Shown here piece after piece: positions 62,215 to 64,000 of a stretch of DNA of 64,000 nucleotides. Where the stretch lies: positions 1,078,174 to 1,142,173 of the forward strand of contig NMRA01000060.1 of the NCBI GenBank assembly GCA_002633005.1, given 5' to 3'. Source of the DNA: Phoronis australis. Taxonomy: Eukaryota; Phoronida; Phoronidae. Each line of letters begins with the position of its first letter. Position 1 is the stretch's first letter. A model generated the notes under the pieces. The model saw only the letters and a program-made list of their open reading frames with translations, was not told where the DNA came from and ran no database searches. Position numbers and translations under genes: made by a program.

Positions 62215-62705
62215 ATGGCCAAAGTTGGTGACTTGTTGCTGGTCTCAAATCTTGGTAGCTGTAGTCTTCTTCAGCCCGCAGACACTGGCGGTCCGCCTGA
62301 GGCATTTCTGAAGTGGCTTTGTAGTAAGGTCTTTGCATCTCCGTAGGATGCTGGGTGGGCCACCTGTTCCAGTTTACTTCCTGCCTTGGAGAGTCGGTCT
62401 GCTTCCGTGTTGCCGTGGATACTAAAGTTGGAGGGAATCCATTGCTGCTTGTTTGATATCTTACAGGATCTGGTCTCTTTCTCTCATCTGAAGGCTCTGT
62501 AGGAGAGTTTGGCAGTCTGTGAGGAAGACTACCTGATCTGGCAGCCTGTAATGTTCCTGGCGCATTGTCATGGCTACAAGGTATAAGGCGTTCTCTTCAG
62601 CTCTGTAGTTGATGGAGTGAAGGCCAGTGTGGCGATGGACTTGCGTGGCGAGCTTCCGTCTGGGTGTATGATGAAACACCACCTCTCCTATTTCAGGCAG
62701 AGATA
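62215..62705 (-). pseudogene. RNase H domain fragment of a non-LTR retrotransposon
   Basis: Minus-strand frames give a retrotransposon-type RNase H. First comes HTGLHSINYRAEENALYLVA (catalytic Glu), then QVVFLTDCQTLLQSLQMRER (catalytic Asp), ending at 62461. After a stop/frameshift near 62455-62460 the next frame gives NKQQWIPSNFSIHGNTEADR, then LSKAGSKLEQVAHPASYGDA. This is the QWIPSHxGIxGNExAD motif, with its terminal Asp and a His-to-Asn change in IPSN. RNase H removes the RNA strand after reverse transcription. The N-terminal Asp-Gly-Ser motif and the reverse transcriptase are absent, so this is a truncated, dead copy. It lies on the opposite strand to the host exons. Confidence 0.85.
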
Positions 62706-62927
62706 GTTATAGAGTCTTTGATGATTAATAACGTAGCTGTCAATTTTCATTTTATGTTGAGGTTGCAATGAGGGACCAATATGATTTCAGTGGTTCTTTT
62801 GTCTGATGTGTTTAGCATAAACTTGAAACTGGATTAGCTAATGGCGTGTTTTCAATTAGAGTCCTCGGCAAAATAAATGTATCATGTTTTGCCTGCTTGA
62901 TCACTATATTTTAATTATCTTCTATTA

Positions 62928-62929
<2 letters not shown>

Positions 62930-62964
<35 letters not shown>
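62930..62964. repeat. (GT)n microsatellite
   Basis: About 17 uninterrupted GT units. Confidence 0.98.
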
Positions 62965-62969
<5 letters not shown>

Positions 62970-63204
62970 ACATGTTCATGTCTGCGGTGCAGACTGGACG
63001 CCCTCTAGCTGGTCCAATGGGCATCCAAATGGACACCTTGACTCAAATGTAGACCTTCTCATTTGGATGCCCTGTTCATCATTTGGACGCTCAAACAAAG
63101 TAAGCAAGTTATCACTGATGCCTCTGTTAACATAGCAGCAGTTCCAGGAATGTATTAGCCTGTCTAAAGTATGAAAATGGTAAAGTTATTTAGGGCCCTA
63201 GAAA

Positions 63205-63360
63205 AATTCCAAATTTGGCTAACTCGGAACATCGTATCTCAGAAACGGCCGATCGCATTTATACAAAACTCTCAGATACTGCACTTTAAACATTTTTCCA
63301 AAATGCTTTACAGAATTGTTTTTAAAATGTTCCATTTTTGCATAAGAGGAGCTATATAAA
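63205..63360. repeat. dispersed repeat copy (CATCGTATCTCA family)
   Basis: GGCTAACTCGGAACATCGTA, then TCTCAGAAACGGCCGATCGC, with ATGTTCCATTTTTGCATAAG further on. The best-preserved match to the 320-470 copy (AAACGTCGTATCTCAGAAAT). Confidence 0.65.
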
Positions 63361-64000
63361 TAGGGCTTATGCATAAAGTGAAAACATCAAGGTCTATGGC
63401 CATGAAGATATTCTGGATTTCAACCGATTAAATGCATTGTAAAGTAAGTAAATATCTTGAAAAAAGGGAATTCTGTTTGTTTCAAGATTAATCTACAAAC
63501 TTGATCCATTTGCTTCGCATTTTCTTGTTTTTGATTGATGTCAAGGAGGCAACGAACTTGACATCCATAGATAATTGTCAAGTTTATCCAACTTTCTCCC
63601 GTCGGGGTTGTTGCCCATAGCAAGCAGTAGTACTTCGATGGCATGGGCAGAACAAGTAGAGTAATACAGCTGAAAAAAACTTGTAAAGATTACGACAACA
63701 GCAAAGAACATGTGGATCTCCAATGGCATGAAAATGTCAGGCTACAACATAAGTGCCTGACGGATATTGCAGCATTACTGGTAAATACAGCGAGATTCGA
63801 GTGTCGTTGTATAATTCGAGATGGGCCAATTTAACTTTTAGTCATATAAACGCAGTTGAGCAGTTCAGCCGTCACTGGTCATGGATTTTCCGAGAATTTG
63901 GGAAGCCTATTTTGGATGCCCCAACCTACGATTCCGTAAATAAATAGTGCTTCAATACAAACACGTGAAGTGAACAGTTTTTAACCGTGACGGGTTTCGT
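63361..64000. other. right-edge non-coding sequence
   Basis: Four short overlapping frames on both strands (63420-63729 minus, 63643-63947 plus) without a recognised domain or convincing splice sites. Confidence 0.35.

Noticed and set aside
1-64000. CRISPR arrays, prophage, operons or bacterial-type systems
   Set aside because: No direct-repeat/spacer periodicity, no dense same-strand frames and no ribosome binding sites; exon and intron structure shows animal nuclear DNA.

Overview
This is animal (metazoan) nuclear DNA, AT-rich and dominated by non-coding sequence. The coding exons are short, have canonical GT/AG splice sites and lie many kilobases apart. Most of the rest is small DNA transposons (MITE-like elements with terminal inverted repeats), fold-back repeats, minisatellites and decayed transposons. 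A THAP-domain fragment, dense MITE content, a non-LTR RNase H remnant and allelic duplications at assembly joints would fit a highly heterozygous marine invertebrate such as an echinoderm, hemichordate, cephalochordate or mollusc. The species cannot be fixed from the sequence.

Layout. Positions 1.6-5.5 kb hold a decayed transposon with long diverged inverted arms around a frameshifted THAP zinc-finger gene. Positions 5.9-7.5 kb are nested fold-back repeats with a one-N assembly join. The first convincing host coding exon is at 12038-12298 (+). It encodes a complete SAM domain directly after the start codon and ends at a consensus donor in phase 0. A second, unrelated first exon at 28511-28927 (+) encodes a Ser/Arg-rich N-terminus and also ends in phase 0. 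Both are phase-compatible with the exon at 48688-48856, so I read this as one large + strand gene with two alternative promoters. Two CRE octamers lie upstream of the second one. Exons at 57736 to about 57961, 61170-61615 and a 15-nt microexon at 61684-61698 may continue the same gene, which would then span at least 49.7 kb and run off the right edge. The step from 48856 to 57736 is out of phase, so at least one exon is unrecognised or missing. I do not recognise the family beyond the SAM domain.

Between the exons lie several MITE families: a GGGCCTTTCATACT family (four copies), a CTGTTCACACCAA family (two), a TACCCTAGAACAA family (three), and a TA-flanked element with a perfect 26-bp terminal repeat around an 801-bp gap. 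There is a 434-bp element inserted at TTAA whose empty site survives in a sister copy, a 302-bp element made of three 90-bp palindromic units, and a roughly 175-bp-arm hairpin made of a minisatellite. A non-LTR retrotransposon RNase H fragment lies on the minus strand at 62.2-62.7 kb. Single Ns at 6880, 34125 and 38757 each mark near-identical duplicated sequence, most likely two haplotypes placed in tandem. I see no bacterial-type operon, CRISPR array or prophage. The best candidates for something undescribed are the alternative-promoter SAM gene, the 3x90-bp palindromic element and the large minisatellite hairpin.
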